DNA of 64,000 bases, taken from the NCBI RefSeq assembly GCF_900100945.1, contig NZ_FNCG01000002.1, positions 539,940 to 603,939 on the forward strand, given 5' to 3'. Shown piece by piece: positions 54,155 through 63,565 of this stretch; the first letter of the stretch is position 1, and each line of letters begins with the position of its first letter. The notes below the pieces were generated by a model. That model saw nothing but the letters and a program-made list of their open reading frames with translations. It made no database searches and was not told where the DNA came from. This DNA comes from Mucilaginibacter gossypii (GTDB lineage: Bacteria; Bacteroidota; Bacteroidia; Sphingobacteriales; Sphingobacteriaceae). The position numbers and the translations under genes were made by a program.

Positions 54155-54622
54155 GTAATAAATAGTTTTAGTTGCAGGTTGTTTTTCTTCAAAATACGGG
54201 TACGTCAGGGGGCAGGTACCTGTATTTTTTGCTGATTAAAAGGTAAACTGGTTAAAGCCGGTGCTTATGCGCGACTAAATCAAATATCGAAGAATAGAAT
54301 TGAAAAGCAATAGCGTTTTTAAATGTTAATGTAACAATAATACTGTTTTTTGCAGATCAGATTTCCTTAAATAATGTCCTGGTTTAAAAATGTAACAGGT
54401 TAATATTTAATTAAACAAATTGGTTAAGTAACCCTAATTTATAGTGATATAAGGTTTGGGGATAAAACCCTTAATTGATAATTGTTAAATCCTAAAGCGC
54501 CTTTCATTTTTCATGAAAGGCGCTTTTTTTAACTGAAAGTTGTTCGATACTTTCAGATTTTAATTTCAATATATTGATTAATAGAATGTTAGTTTTTACT
54601 TAGTTAGCTTTCGTTTCATTAA
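54155..54622. other. AT-rich intergenic region with a strong hairpin at 54494-54530
   Basis: AAAGCGCCTTTCAT (54494-54507) pairs perfectly with the sequence at 54513-54526, followed on the plus strand by T residues to 54530. The genes entering from the right are on the minus strand, so it must work as a terminator from that side without a good U-tract, or is bidirectional. The other 430 bases are AT-rich, must contain the promoter of the oxidoreductase, and show no gene. Confidence 0.6.
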
Positions 54623-55072
54623 CTAACTTTCTTTAGGGTTAGGTTCCCCTTTACCTGTAGTAATAAGATTGTGCAAACTTCCCGTAATATAACCGGTCCA
54701 GGCGTTTGAGCAAACCTCATAACATTCATGAGGTGGAACCAGGCCCTGGTGGGTGAAGCGGACTTGTGTTTTGTCGTCCTGTTCGGAAATTTCAAAGATC
54801 ACTTTGGTGCCTTTCCATTCGGTTTGATCTTTGGTGAAACTAAAATAGTTGTCCAGTACAAGCCAAACCACTTTTTGGTTGGGAACAACTTCTGTTAATT
54901 TCAAGGTACAGCGGTGAAGGTCCCTGGCTTTGTAGGTAAACTCGTCATTGAGTTTTTCTGTGCCGCCTTTAACTTCTTCCGACCACCATCCGCGAACATT
55001 ATTGATGGCATCATAAGCCTCTTTAGGGGTTTTATCTACTGAAATGGTTATAGTTAAATCCTGATCTTTCAT
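54623..55072 (-). CDS. SRPBCC (AHSA1-like) domain protein, copy 1
   Basis: The 149-residue cytoplasmic protein has the START/Bet v 1-like pattern TPKEAYDAINNVRGWWSEEV near the N-terminus, VVWLVLDNYFSFTKDQTEWK, FEISEQDDKTQVRFTHQGLV and a final TGYITGSLHNLITTGKG helix. These proteins bind small hydrophobic ligands. It is the last gene of an SRPBCC-ArsR-SRPBCC operon and overlaps the ArsR gene by 4 bases (ATGA). The ligand is unknown. Confidence 0.88.
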   Translation of the reverse strand: MKDQDLTITISVDKTPKEAYDAINNVRGWWSEEVKGGTEKLNDEFTYKARDLHRCTLKLTEVVPNQKVVWLVLDNYFSFTKDQTEWKGTKVIFEISEQDDKTQVRFTHQGLVPPHECYEVCSNAWTGYITGSLHNLITTGKGEPNPKES

Positions 55073-55395
55073 TTTTTGTTCATTTTATCGTTCATTAAAA
55101 CTCCCAGTTTGTCCAGTTTATCGCCCCAGAATTTATCATAGTAGGCTAACCAGGCCTGTAGCTCTTTAAAGCCGTCTTGCTTCAACACACAATGCCTTTC
55201 TCTGCCGATGTCTTGTATAGAGATAAAACCGGCATTGTAAAGCACTTTGATATGCTTTGAAACGGCCGGCCTGCTCATATCAAAGTTCTCAGCCAGTGAG
55301 TTGATTGTACGGCTGTCTTTTGAAAGCAGGTGCAGGATCTGCCTCCTGCTTGGGTCAGCAATTACCTGGAATACATCAAGCCTGTGCTGTTCCAT
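55069..55395 (-). CDS. ArsR-type winged-helix repressor
   Basis: The 108-residue protein has the ArsR fold: FQVIADPSRRQILHLLSKDS, then the recognition helix NFDMSRPAVSKHIKVLYNAG and the wing ISIQDIGRERHCVL. It has no metal-binding Cys cluster, so it belongs to the metal-independent group often linked to SRPBCC proteins. It overlaps both neighbours (20 and 4 bases). Two operator-like repeats surround the operon promoter, consistent with autorepression. Confidence 0.9.
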   Translation of the reverse strand: MEQHRLDVFQVIADPSRRQILHLLSKDSRTINSLAENFDMSRPAVSKHIKVLYNAGFISIQDIGRERHCVLKQDGFKELQAWLAYYDKFWGDKLDKLGVLMNDKMNKK

Positions 55396-55825
55396 CTTTT
55401 TCCGCGTTTATGATCTGCAGCATTTTATTGATAAGCACCAACCAGCCTTTTTCCATCGAGCTAAACATCAACGGGTTTACAGAGTCTGCAAAATCACGGT
55501 GTACCAGCAAAAGTTCGGTGCCATTATCTTTTTCGGTTAACATCCAGTTTACTGTCGAGTTGCTTAGTTCACCATTGCCCGGGCCGAATTTCCATGAATA
55601 AGAAAGTTTTTTGAAGGGGATAACCTCCAGGATCTTGCAATAAAAAATCCCGTCGAAATCCATTTCGGGCATAGGTTTGGCCCTGAGCTGAAATTCGTGG
55701 CCCAGTACAGGTTTCAGATCGCCGGGCATGAGCCATTGCGATATCAGTTCCTGATCGGTTAAAAATTCCCAAACCACTGCGGGTGGGTGCGGATAAAATA
55801 ATTGGTGCTGAATAATTTTTGCCAT
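55376..55825 (-). CDS. SRPBCC (AHSA1-like) domain protein, copy 2
   Basis: The 149-residue protein has FYPHPPAVVWEFLTDQELIS, WLMPGDLKPVLGHEFQLRAK, FKKLSYSWKFGPG and TELLLVHRDFADS, the usual AHSA1-like sequence, ending in a long amphipathic helix (SMEKGWLVLINKMLQIINAE). It is the first gene of the operon and overlaps the ArsR gene by 20 bases. Copies 1 and 2 are only distantly alike, so they may bind different ligands or form a heterodimer. Confidence 0.88.
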   Translation of the reverse strand: MAKIIQHQLFYPHPPAVVWEFLTDQELISQWLMPGDLKPVLGHEFQLRAKPMPEMDFDGIFYCKILEVIPFKKLSYSWKFGPGNGELSNSTVNWMLTEKDNGTELLLVHRDFADSVNPLMFSSMEKGWLVLINKMLQIINAEKDGTAQA

Positions 55826-55830
55826 GATAG

Positions 55831-55879
55831 GTAACCTTTAAGTTACTCAAATGTATATGTAACTTGTGAGTTACGCAAA
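55831..55879 (-). promoter_or_regulatory. Promoter and ArsR-type operators of the SRPBCC operon
   Basis: On the minus strand TTTG (55879-55876), a 20-base spacer and TACATTTG (55855-55848) match the Bacteroidota promoter. GTAACCTTTAAGTTAC (55831-55846) lies just after the -7 box and GTAACTTGTGAGTTAC (55859-55874) lies within the spacer. The outer GTAAC/GTTAC arms are shared. Two such 16-bp palindromes, 28 bp apart, suit ArsR dimers. Confidence 0.78.
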
Positions 55880-55926
55880 TTTATTTTTATTTTTATTTGG
55901 GATGTTCGAAAAAGCTTGTTAAAAAT

Positions 55927-56026
55927 GTAGAGACGCATCGCATGCGTCTCCCACATGCAGATTACGATAGGCAAGCGCTGTGTAAAGGAAGCTTGCCCTA
56001 TGGGAGACGCAATTATGCATCTCTAC
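55927..56026. repeat. 100-bp imperfect palindrome, REP/MITE-like
   Basis: Outer arms 55927-55953 and 56001-56026 are near-complementary (GTAGAGACGCAT ... ATGCATCTCTAC, GCGTCTCCCA / TGGGAGACGC). Inner arms GGCAAGC (55970-55976) and GCTTGCC (55991-55997) pair exactly. The left outer arm can also fold on itself (GACGCATCGCATGCGTC). It lies between the SRPBCC promoter and the zinc-ribbon gene. Extended palindromes of the GTAGAGACGCAT type are recalled as recurrent in genomes of this group; copy number must be checked. Confidence 0.7.
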
Positions 56027-56065
56027 GTAAAATGATTGGGGACTTTGTGTTTTAGGGTAGCTTTT

Positions 56066-57193
56066 CTACGCGGGATGAGCGTTTTGATATAGGATCACCC
56101 CAATTATTATCAAGGTTATTACAAGTAGCACGGCCAGGATAATCTTAATGACGCTTACCGGGCGCTGGCCGATAACTTCACCGGTGCTGGCATTAACTGT
56201 AAATTGATAAATCTTGTTATTGTAGTTATAGGCACTTACCCAAACCGGTAACATCAGGTATTTTATAGCTTTATCAAAATATTGGGTGTCGGTGCTGTCG
56301 ATTCTTTGCTCGTCTCCGCCTATGTCGTCCCGTATTGCCGAATTTATCGCTCCAACAGTTTGTTCGGCCGCTTTAGTAAAACCTTGTTCCGGGCCTAACT
56401 GGTAAGTTTCGGAACGGAAACCGCTCATATAACGTTCATCAAACTTAACCAGCATATTAAAGTTCCATGGGCCGAGTTTGGTAAGCGTTTTTTCGGGCAA
56501 TGAGTTGCTGGCGGGGACCATCAAATCGCGAAAATCACATTCCACCCTTCCTGATGCATATGACCAATCAGTATGGCGTACCTGCCTGGTTCTGGTCTGC
56601 GATTTCCCGTCTACGGTTTCAGTATACGTTTCGGTGGTGTAGTAGTAATCGCCGCGCTCACCGCTATAATCGGTGATGGTGTAGGTATCATAAGTCCAGT
56701 GAGGGAGGTAAACACCTTTTAGCGCCGATGACGCATCACTAACTTTTTTTGCCAGATCGTTTGGCGCCCACCACAAGCTTTTAAGCCATTTTTTGAAAAA
56801 ATCAACACCCTGTTGTTGGGTAACGGCAAATGGCAAAATATAATGAGGCGGCACATATTGCTGTCCGCTTTCAAGGTCCAAAACCAGGGGAGCTGTACAA
56901 AACGGGCATTTATCCGAGGTTACAAACTGATCGAGGATGGTTTGAGAGCCGCAGCTTTTACAATTCACTACCTTAAGATCGGCACTTTGTTTATTGTTGT
57001 CAATACCGGCGACAAATTCGTCATAATCATAAGGTAGAATATCGCGGCTGTCGGGGGCACTTTCAATGGCGTTGCTCACGCCACAGTAATCACACAGCAA
57101 ATTATGGGTGCCGGGATTAAAGTGCAATAACGCCCCACAGCCCGAACAGTTTAAAGAGTTGTTTATAGCCGATGGGTTAACCTCGTTGTTCAT
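56066..57193 (-). CDS. Zinc-ribbon membrane protein, partner of SPFH protein
   Basis: The 375-residue protein carries two zinc ribbons at the N-terminus: CSGCGALL with LCDYCGV (about 16-39) and CKSCGSQ with CPFCTAP (about 78-102). A beta-rich middle domain follows (YLPHWTYDTYTITDYSGERG), and a C-terminal transmembrane helix (VIKIILAVLLVITLIIIGVI) ends the chain. It is thus a tail-anchored protein with its ribbons in the cytoplasm. Proteins of this type often sit beside an SPFH gene, as here (32 bases apart). The molecular function is unknown; a role in membrane scaffolding is inference. Confidence 0.78.
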   Translation of the reverse strand: MNNEVNPSAINNSLNCSGCGALLHFNPGTHNLLCDYCGVSNAIESAPDSRDILPYDYDEFVAGIDNNKQSADLKVVNCKSCGSQTILDQFVTSDKCPFCTAPLVLDLESGQQYVPPHYILPFAVTQQQGVDFFKKWLKSLWWAPNDLAKKVSDASSALKGVYLPHWTYDTYTITDYSGERGDYYYTTETYTETVDGKSQTRTRQVRHTDWSYASGRVECDFRDLMVPASNSLPEKTLTKLGPWNFNMLVKFDERYMSGFRSETYQLGPEQGFTKAAEQTVGAINSAIRDDIGGDEQRIDSTDTQYFDKAIKYLMLPVWVSAYNYNNKIYQFTVNASTGEVIGQRPVSVIKIILAVLLVITLIIIGVILYQNAHPA

Positions 57194-57225
57194 TTCAGAA
57201 ATATAGAATTAGGAATGATTATAGG

Positions 57226-58341
57226 TTAGGCTATTGGTGGAGGGACGTTACTAAATAATTCGGCTATTTCCTCAACAGATGATGCTACAGCCCAGGCAGC
57301 CATGCCTTTTTTCCAAACCATACTTTCCCTGCTTAGCTGCCCGCTGGCTATCATCGCATTGATGTCGTTTAATGAATGCGGACCGTCAGATTTGCCGTCT
57401 TTCGCAATATAGTACTGAACAGCGGGCTGGGGTGGAGGAGGCGGTACATTGCCACCGGTATTGTTGGGAGTAACCTGATTTTGCTGAAAGATATTGCCAA
57501 CCTGGCCCATCATCGCAGCGCCAACACCAAGGCCCATACCGGCAGCACCTAAATTACCGCCTATGGTATTTTCGGCAGATTTTTCAATAGCATTGGCAGC
57601 CTGGAATTGTGCATAAGCGCCGAGATTACCCAATATGCCCATTTCGCTGCGTTTATCCAGCACCTGCTCAACTTCGGGTGGCAGGGAGATATTTTCGACT
57701 AATAGTTTGGTTAGGTTTAAACCAAGCTCAGCGAAATCGGGTTGGATAGATTCTGTTATGAATTTGCCCATTTCGTTGTAGTTGGCTGTCAGGTCAAGCA
57801 CGTTTATCTTTGATTCGGCTACGGCATCCATCCCCCGCGAAACAACCGTGTTCCGCAACTGCTCATTGATATCGTCAATGATGAAATCGGGATTAGTGGC
57901 GGCGATTTCCTTAATAAATACTTTGGGGTCCAGAACCTTAAAGTTAAACGAACCAAATGCCCTCAGCCGCACCGGCCCAAATTCAGCATCGCGGATCATT
58001 ACCGGGTTTTTGGTACCCCATTTTTGATTGGTGAACTGACGCAGGCTTACGAAGAATATATCAACCTTAAACGGGCTTTCAAAGCCATATTTCCAGCTCA
58101 TTAAGGTGGTTAAAAGGGGCATATTCTGAGTTTGGAGCTCATAAGTACCGGGAGTAAATACATCGGCGATGAGTCCCTCGTTCATGAAAAGAGCGGCCTG
58201 CGATTCGCGAACAATAAGTTTTGCACCCATCTTTATAGCATTATCATGGCGCGGAAATTTCCATACAAGCGTATTTTGGGTGGTATCAACCCACTCTATT
58301 ACATCTATAAATTCGTTACGAAGGATATTGAACAGGCCCAT
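57226..58341 (-). CDS. SPFH/Band-7 protein with C-terminal GYF_2 domain
   Basis: The 371-residue protein begins MGLFNILRNEFIDVIEWVDT and has the SPFH domain typical of YdjI/virion-core-like proteins (about 25-230, KLIVRESQAALFMNEGLIAD, then AFGSFNFKVLDPKVF). A glycine/alanine-rich helix and a proline-rich linker (NVPPPPPQP) precede a GYF_2 domain (YYIAKDGKSDGPHSLNDINA, then WKKGMAAWA). It forms oligomeric platforms at membranes, and GYF_2 binds proline-rich partners. It is the first gene of a pair with the zinc-ribbon protein. Confidence 0.88.
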   Translation of the reverse strand: MGLFNILRNEFIDVIEWVDTTQNTLVWKFPRHDNAIKMGAKLIVRESQAALFMNEGLIADVFTPGTYELQTQNMPLLTTLMSWKYGFESPFKVDIFFVSLRQFTNQKWGTKNPVMIRDAEFGPVRLRAFGSFNFKVLDPKVFIKEIAATNPDFIIDDINEQLRNTVVSRGMDAVAESKINVLDLTANYNEMGKFITESIQPDFAELGLNLTKLLVENISLPPEVEQVLDKRSEMGILGNLGAYAQFQAANAIEKSAENTIGGNLGAAGMGLGVGAAMMGQVGNIFQQNQVTPNNTGGNVPPPPPQPAVQYYIAKDGKSDGPHSLNDINAMIASGQLSRESMVWKKGMAAWAVASSVEEIAELFSNVPPPIA

Positions 58342-58440
58342 ATTTTTTTGATATCAGGTTTAAATAATGATTAAATATGTGAAAAAAACAAATAGGTGAA
58401 TGCGCCCACTGCTAATTATTTTATGTTTTTAAATCTGCAT

Positions 58441-58481
58441 AAAATAAAAAACCGGACACTAATCAATTGACTAATGCCCGG
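58441..58481 (-). terminator. Rho-independent terminator of the second SusCD operon
   Basis: CCGG arms at 58452-58455 and 58478-58481 enclose a nearly palindromic stem (CACTAATCAATTGACTAATG). On the minus strand it is followed by a run of Ts (complement of 58441-58451). It starts 26 bases after the SusD stop. Confidence 0.75.
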
Positions 58482-58506
58482 CTCAAATGTTACAAAATGA
58501 ACTAAA

Positions 58507-60381
58507 TTAAGGAACGATCTTATCAAGCGGCGGGATATTGGTTTCAGCACCAGCGTATCCTTTACTTTGATTGATGTGACCATTTACGTTCAGGTCGATC
58601 TCGCTTTGCGGGACAGGCCACAGCACGTGATATGGTGAAATAGTATAGTGGTTACCCGAGTTGGTTACAACATTAGGGTTTTTGTAAAAATCGTTCTTCT
58701 CCATTATCCTGTCGTAAAAGAAGTTGCTTGTTGAAAAATTAGCTATGTTATAGCTTTTTCCGTTATAAGCGGCAATTCCTGTTTGCGCAAAAATGAAAGC
58801 GATACGGGTAAGCTCGGTTTTACGTGGCTCCTCCCAATACAGTTCTCTTTGGCGTTCGTCAAGTATAGTGCCGATATTAACTTTGCCCGGATCTGTTAAC
58901 AACTGTGCATTTGCACGTGCCCTTACTTTGTTGATATCATCCATAGCAAGTGCGGTTTGGCCTTTCCATACGTAGGCTTCGGCACGCAACAGGTAGGTTT
59001 CGGCTAAGCGAAAAACATACCAGTCGGTGTTGGTACCACGCGGAGGGCTCCACCATTTATCAAGCGCAATAGGGCCCGAGCCTATGAACACTTTGTAATG
59101 CGGCCAGCCAAACCAGGCGCGGATGGTATCTTTTGCTCCATTTAGGAAGCGTTGATTTACGTTAGCATCAGTATACTGTTCCAAATGTTTACCGTACCAG
59201 GTAGGGTCGGAAGTTTTAATTGCAGGACTGTTGTAAACCAGGTCAGTCATGTTCATCCAGTTGCCGGGTGCATGCCTTAAGTCTGTATTATCTGTCCAAA
59301 TGTACTTGGTAGCATAAGGTGTACCACGTAAACGGCCAATACCACGGCCATACCATAAAGTAAGCGGGAACTCTTCGGTTACTTTATCCGAGATACCCGG
59401 CTTTAATGCACCCGGAGTAAGAATAGTACCGTTATGCCACATCGGCACGCAGTTCCTCATCACCTGCGATCCGTTTGGTGTTGCTCCGTCAAGTGTTTCG
59501 CGGTCAAGCACTACGTATAAAGCTTCGGCATTGGTTCCCAGCGCTTTGTTTTCAGGCCTGTGAAGGTCCCAGATGATGTTTTTAGAAGCATCGCCGGCAA
59601 CAATACCAAAACGGCTGGTCATAAGGTGATATGGGCCGTTAATAGCAACGTTGGCGGCTGCAATGGCATCATCAAATAAACCAAGTGCCAGATCAACTTT
59701 AGCTAAAAGGTGGGCAGCACCGCCTTTGGAGATGTCGCCTTTAGCGTTCGCATCGGTAAGGTTAGCTACGGCGAACTCCAGGTCTGTTTTCATTTGCTTT
59801 AGGATAACGATACGCTGGGTACTGAAGTAGCCGGTGTTTACCGCAGTTTCTTCTTTTAGCAGCAATGGCACATCGCCAAACTCATGCACTAAACGATAGT
59901 AGCGGTAAGCACGATGAAATAAGGCTGTCGCTTTTACCAGGTTTTTATCGGCGTCTGACGGCCATTTAATGTTATCCAGCCTCGATAAAATAACGTTACA
60001 GTCATGTATCCCCTGGTACCAGGCGCTCCAGTAGCGGCCTATCTTGTTATAGTCGTCGCTGTTTAAGTTTGCGGTAGGGGTGATCCGCGCGTTCAGATCC
60101 TGTGCCGGCGTGGTTTTATCGGTAGTACCTTCAACTGCGGCATCAGTAAATATCGATTCGGTAAGCAACGGGGCCGAGTCGCCAAAGTATTCAAATCTGA
60201 CGCTTACATTTAATGTAGCCAAAGCTGCTTTAAATGCAGCAGGTGAGGTATAAGTTACGTCGGGTGTAAATTTTGAAGGTGCCTGCGGATACAGATCGGC
60301 CCGCTTGGTACAACCCCCGGTTATAAATATGGTTACCGCTGTTAAAGCCGCAGCCATGATGTTTTTGTTTATCTTGTTCAT
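58507..60381 (-). CDS. SusD/RagB-family lipoprotein (second pair)
   Basis: The 624-residue protein has a lipoprotein signal (MAAALTAVTIFITGGCTKRA) with cysteine near residue 24. The SusD core has ATALFHRAYRYYRLVHEFGD, HLLAKVDLALGLFDDAIAAA, then WYVFRLAETYLLRAEAYVWK and ILDERQRELYWEEPRKTELT, the usual C-terminal block. It binds substrate above the partner SusC. It follows that gene by 16 bases. No enzymes are next to it, so the substrate is unknown; it is divergent from the first SusD, hence a different substrate. Confidence 0.95.
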   Translation of the reverse strand: MNKINKNIMAAALTAVTIFITGGCTKRADLYPQAPSKFTPDVTYTSPAAFKAALATLNVSVRFEYFGDSAPLLTESIFTDAAVEGTTDKTTPAQDLNARITPTANLNSDDYNKIGRYWSAWYQGIHDCNVILSRLDNIKWPSDADKNLVKATALFHRAYRYYRLVHEFGDVPLLLKEETAVNTGYFSTQRIVILKQMKTDLEFAVANLTDANAKGDISKGGAAHLLAKVDLALGLFDDAIAAANVAINGPYHLMTSRFGIVAGDASKNIIWDLHRPENKALGTNAEALYVVLDRETLDGATPNGSQVMRNCVPMWHNGTILTPGALKPGISDKVTEEFPLTLWYGRGIGRLRGTPYATKYIWTDNTDLRHAPGNWMNMTDLVYNSPAIKTSDPTWYGKHLEQYTDANVNQRFLNGAKDTIRAWFGWPHYKVFIGSGPIALDKWWSPPRGTNTDWYVFRLAETYLLRAEAYVWKGQTALAMDDINKVRARANAQLLTDPGKVNIGTILDERQRELYWEEPRKTELTRIAFIFAQTGIAAYNGKSYNIANFSTSNFFYDRIMEKNDFYKNPNVVTNSGNHYTISPYHVLWPVPQSEIDLNVNGHINQSKGYAGAETNIPPLDKIVP

Positions 60382-60397
60382 GTATTAAATCCCTCCT

Positions 60398-63300
60398 TTA
60401 AAAAACTACGTTAAACCCGGCTGATAAATATCTTGGAGTAGGACCGCCGTTTTGCGGATCCCAAAGCGGCCAGCTTGAAAACACAGCTGCATTGCTTGCG
60501 TTCACAAATAATTTGGCGCTTGATATGCCCAGGCGTTTGATGAGCTGCGGACTGAAAGTGTAGCCGATAGAAGCGGTTTGCAGCCTTACAAACGAAGCTT
60601 TACGCCAAACATTAATGGTTGTGCCTGATGAACCTGAGTTTAAACGGGCGTAATCATCAATCTCGTTATCAGGTGTCCAGTAAGGCAATACGTATGAGTT
60701 CATACGCGCAAAGCCTACGCTGCCCGGGTTGTTTAAAGCCTGGTTGTATTGCCTTAACTGACCAATGCTTGATACCAGCAGGAATGATACATCGAAATGT
60801 TTAAGGAAATTAAAATCATTGCGTAACGACCAGCTGAAGCGTGGATTGGTAGAGCCCAGAAATTGCTTATCGTCGTTGGTGAATTTAAAATCGCCGTTTA
60901 CATCCTGCAGTTTAAAATCACCGGGTTTAGCGCCGTATTTAGCTGCTTCAGTAGCATCTGCGGTTTTCCAAACACCCAGGATCCTGTAATCCCAAACAGC
61001 GTTGATATCGTGACCAATGAACCAGCCGTTGCCGATATCATCTTTTTCAACATTGGTGGTAACGCCGTTGGCATCGGTAACCGGGAATGCACCATACAGG
61101 TGAACAATTTTGTTGCGGTTTAAGAAAAATGTTCCGCTGGCATTCCAGTTAAAGTTTTCGCTTTTGATGACCTTGCCGTCCAATGAAATTTCAAACCCTT
61201 TATTGTTAACCTGGCCGATGTTGGTATACGGGTTTGAGTTATTAGTACCACCTGGTAAAATGTTTAATGAATTGTAACCCTGAACGTCAAGGATACTGCG
61301 TTTAACCAGCAGGTCGGTAGTTTTACGATCATAAACATCAATAGAGCCGCTAAGCCTGTTGTGCAATACGGTGAAATCAAGCCCGATGTTGGGGCCCACG
61401 GTGCGTTCCCATTTTAAGGCAGCGTTTTGTAAGGTACTTACATAGATACCGCTGTTGTTAGTAACCGTACCCGAGTTGTTTGCCGTGGGATATTTAACGC
61501 CACCCAATACAGCCAATGAGATAGAAGGATCGGCGGTAGTAGTAGAAGTACGGTTACCGTTAGCGCCATAGCTGAAACGTAGTTTGCCATAATCCAGCCA
61601 TTTAAAAGCATCACCTTTCATGAAGCTTTCATCACTGAATACCCAGGCAATTGCTCCAGAAGGGTATACCTCGCGTGGATGCTGCAAGCCAAATGCGGAG
61701 AAACCGTCGCGGCGTACAGTGGCGGTAACAATGTACTTGCCCAACAAGGTGTAGTTGATCCTGCCCATGATGGCATCGGCATTATAAATTCGGTCATCGC
61801 TGCTTTCAACAGGTAAATTACCGGCGCCTATGTTGTGGTAACCCAAAATATCGGTTGGGGTTAACTGTGTGTTTGAAGCATTGGTATACCAGGTTTGGTA
61901 TTTTTCTTTGTTAAGCAGGAAGGTTGCATCAAAGCTATGGATGCCAAATGTTTTGTTCCAGCTTAAAATATTATCAAGGTTGTACCTGTAGCGGTTTTCT
62001 TGCGAGCGTATAGCTGTACCTCCAGAAAGTTCATTAGGGTTAGCTACCGGGCGGAAAAAGAAGTTCCGGTACGATTCGATGGTTGGCGCATAATTCACCG
62101 TATACTTAATACCGAAAGGAAGATCCAAACGGGCAAAAAGTACCGAGAACAGCGTGTTTTGAACCGCTACGTTTTGATTATAGCGGTTGCCGAGAAATGG
62201 GTTACGCTGGTTCAAACCGCTGTCATCGGTATCGATACGGCGTAATGAGCCATCGGCATTGTACACATCTCCATAAGGAGATGAGTTAATGATCTGCGTC
62301 CAGTCGGCTTCGGTAGCGTCAATACCCTGACCACTCAGCGGGGTGCTGGCTGCACCTTCATCGCGGCTTGCAAACTGCGCATTTACACCAAGGGTTAAAA
62401 ATTTAGCAGCCTTACCTTCCAGGTTTACGCGGAAACGTCCGTCGGTATACTGGCCGCCCTGGATCAGGTTCTGGTTTTTGGTGTAGTTGCCCGATACATA
62501 ATATTTAACGGTTTCTGAACTTCCCGAAAAGCTGCCGGTATAATCCTGGCGGAAGCCATTGCGGAAAATCAGTTTTGACCAGTCGGTCATTTTACCAGCC
62601 TGGTAGTTGGCAATCTCGTTAGGGAATAAGCCCAAACGTTGCAGCCAGATGGTAGTTGGGTCGCCTGTAGCACCATTGAGGAACTGGGCAAGCGTTACAC
62701 CATCGGGCAGTTTGTTAGGGTTGCTGTAATAGTAATAAGGATTTGAAGTATTAGAACTGCGGGCACCGTCGGCACGCCAGTTAAGAAAGCCGTCGCCGGT
62801 GTAATATTTTTGATTTTGCAATAGTTGAGCGATACCAAAGTTGGCATTCAAGGTGATTTGGGTGCCGCCTTTTTTACCTTTTTTAGTGGTAATGGCTACA
62901 ACGCCGCCAGCAGATTGAGCACCGTATACAGCAAGTGCGCTTGGGTCGCGCAGTACATCAACGCGGTCGATATCGTTAGGGTTGATATCAGCCAGCTGGC
63001 CGGGATAAATAACACCATCCAATACGATAACAGGCTGTACGTTGCCCGAAAGAGAGGCTTTACCCCTGATCTGCAGGTCGCCTGTACCGCCGCCTTTGGC
63101 TGAGGTATTCAATGCAACCGATATCCCCGGGATGTTACCCCTGATAATGTCTGTAGCACTGGCCGGGTGTTCATTTTCCAATTTCTCGGCCTTAACACTG
63201 CTGATGGCACCGGTAACATCTTTAACGGCACGTGTGCCGTAACCTATAACTACAACTTCTTCCAACTGTTTGTTGGCATCGGCCAGTGTTACATCAATTG

Positions 63301-63565
63301 TTGTGCGTCCATTAACTGGCTGCTCTTGTGTGGCCGAACCCACAAAGCTGAAAACGAGTATAGCGTTGCTGTTGGCTGTGATAGAATAGCTGCCTTTTAA
63401 ATCAGTAACTGTTACCGCACCTGTCGACTTGTTTTTTACAGTAGCGCCAGGTATTGGCAGACCCTGGCTGTCTTTAACAATACCTTTCACGGCAATGTCC
63501 TGTGCGAACGTGCGTGTTAGTATTGTAATAAGTAAAACAAAAATTAGCGTAATTTTTTTCTTCAT
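60398..63565 (-). CDS. SusC-type TonB-dependent receptor (second pair, no STN)
   Basis: The 1055-residue protein has a signal peptide (ITLIFVLLITILTRTFAQ), a carboxypeptidase-like beta domain (about 25-100, GIVKDSQGLPIPGATVKNKS), the TonB-box segment EEVVVIGYGTR, the plug (RVDVLRDPSALAVYGAQSAG) and a long barrel ending GFNVVF. It lacks the STN domain found in the first SusC, so it should import but not signal through FecR. Its regulation must come from elsewhere. It is co-transcribed with the SusD gene. Confidence 0.95.
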   Translation of the reverse strand: MKKKITLIFVLLITILTRTFAQDIAVKGIVKDSQGLPIPGATVKNKSTGAVTVTDLKGSYSITANSNAILVFSFVGSATQEQPVNGRTTIDVTLADANKQLEEVVVIGYGTRAVKDVTGAISSVKAEKLENEHPASATDIIRGNIPGISVALNTSAKGGGTGDLQIRGKASLSGNVQPVIVLDGVIYPGQLADINPNDIDRVDVLRDPSALAVYGAQSAGGVVAITTKKGKKGGTQITLNANFGIAQLLQNQKYYTGDGFLNWRADGARSSNTSNPYYYYSNPNKLPDGVTLAQFLNGATGDPTTIWLQRLGLFPNEIANYQAGKMTDWSKLIFRNGFRQDYTGSFSGSSETVKYYVSGNYTKNQNLIQGGQYTDGRFRVNLEGKAAKFLTLGVNAQFASRDEGAASTPLSGQGIDATEADWTQIINSSPYGDVYNADGSLRRIDTDDSGLNQRNPFLGNRYNQNVAVQNTLFSVLFARLDLPFGIKYTVNYAPTIESYRNFFFRPVANPNELSGGTAIRSQENRYRYNLDNILSWNKTFGIHSFDATFLLNKEKYQTWYTNASNTQLTPTDILGYHNIGAGNLPVESSDDRIYNADAIMGRINYTLLGKYIVTATVRRDGFSAFGLQHPREVYPSGAIAWVFSDESFMKGDAFKWLDYGKLRFSYGANGNRTSTTTADPSISLAVLGGVKYPTANNSGTVTNNSGIYVSTLQNAALKWERTVGPNIGLDFTVLHNRLSGSIDVYDRKTTDLLVKRSILDVQGYNSLNILPGGTNNSNPYTNIGQVNNKGFEISLDGKVIKSENFNWNASGTFFLNRNKIVHLYGAFPVTDANGVTTNVEKDDIGNGWFIGHDINAVWDYRILGVWKTADATEAAKYGAKPGDFKLQDVNGDFKFTNDDKQFLGSTNPRFSWSLRNDFNFLKHFDVSFLLVSSIGQLRQYNQALNNPGSVGFARMNSYVLPYWTPDNEIDDYARLNSGSSGTTINVWRKASFVRLQTASIGYTFSPQLIKRLGISSAKLFVNASNAAVFSSWPLWDPQNGGPTPRYLSAGFNVVF

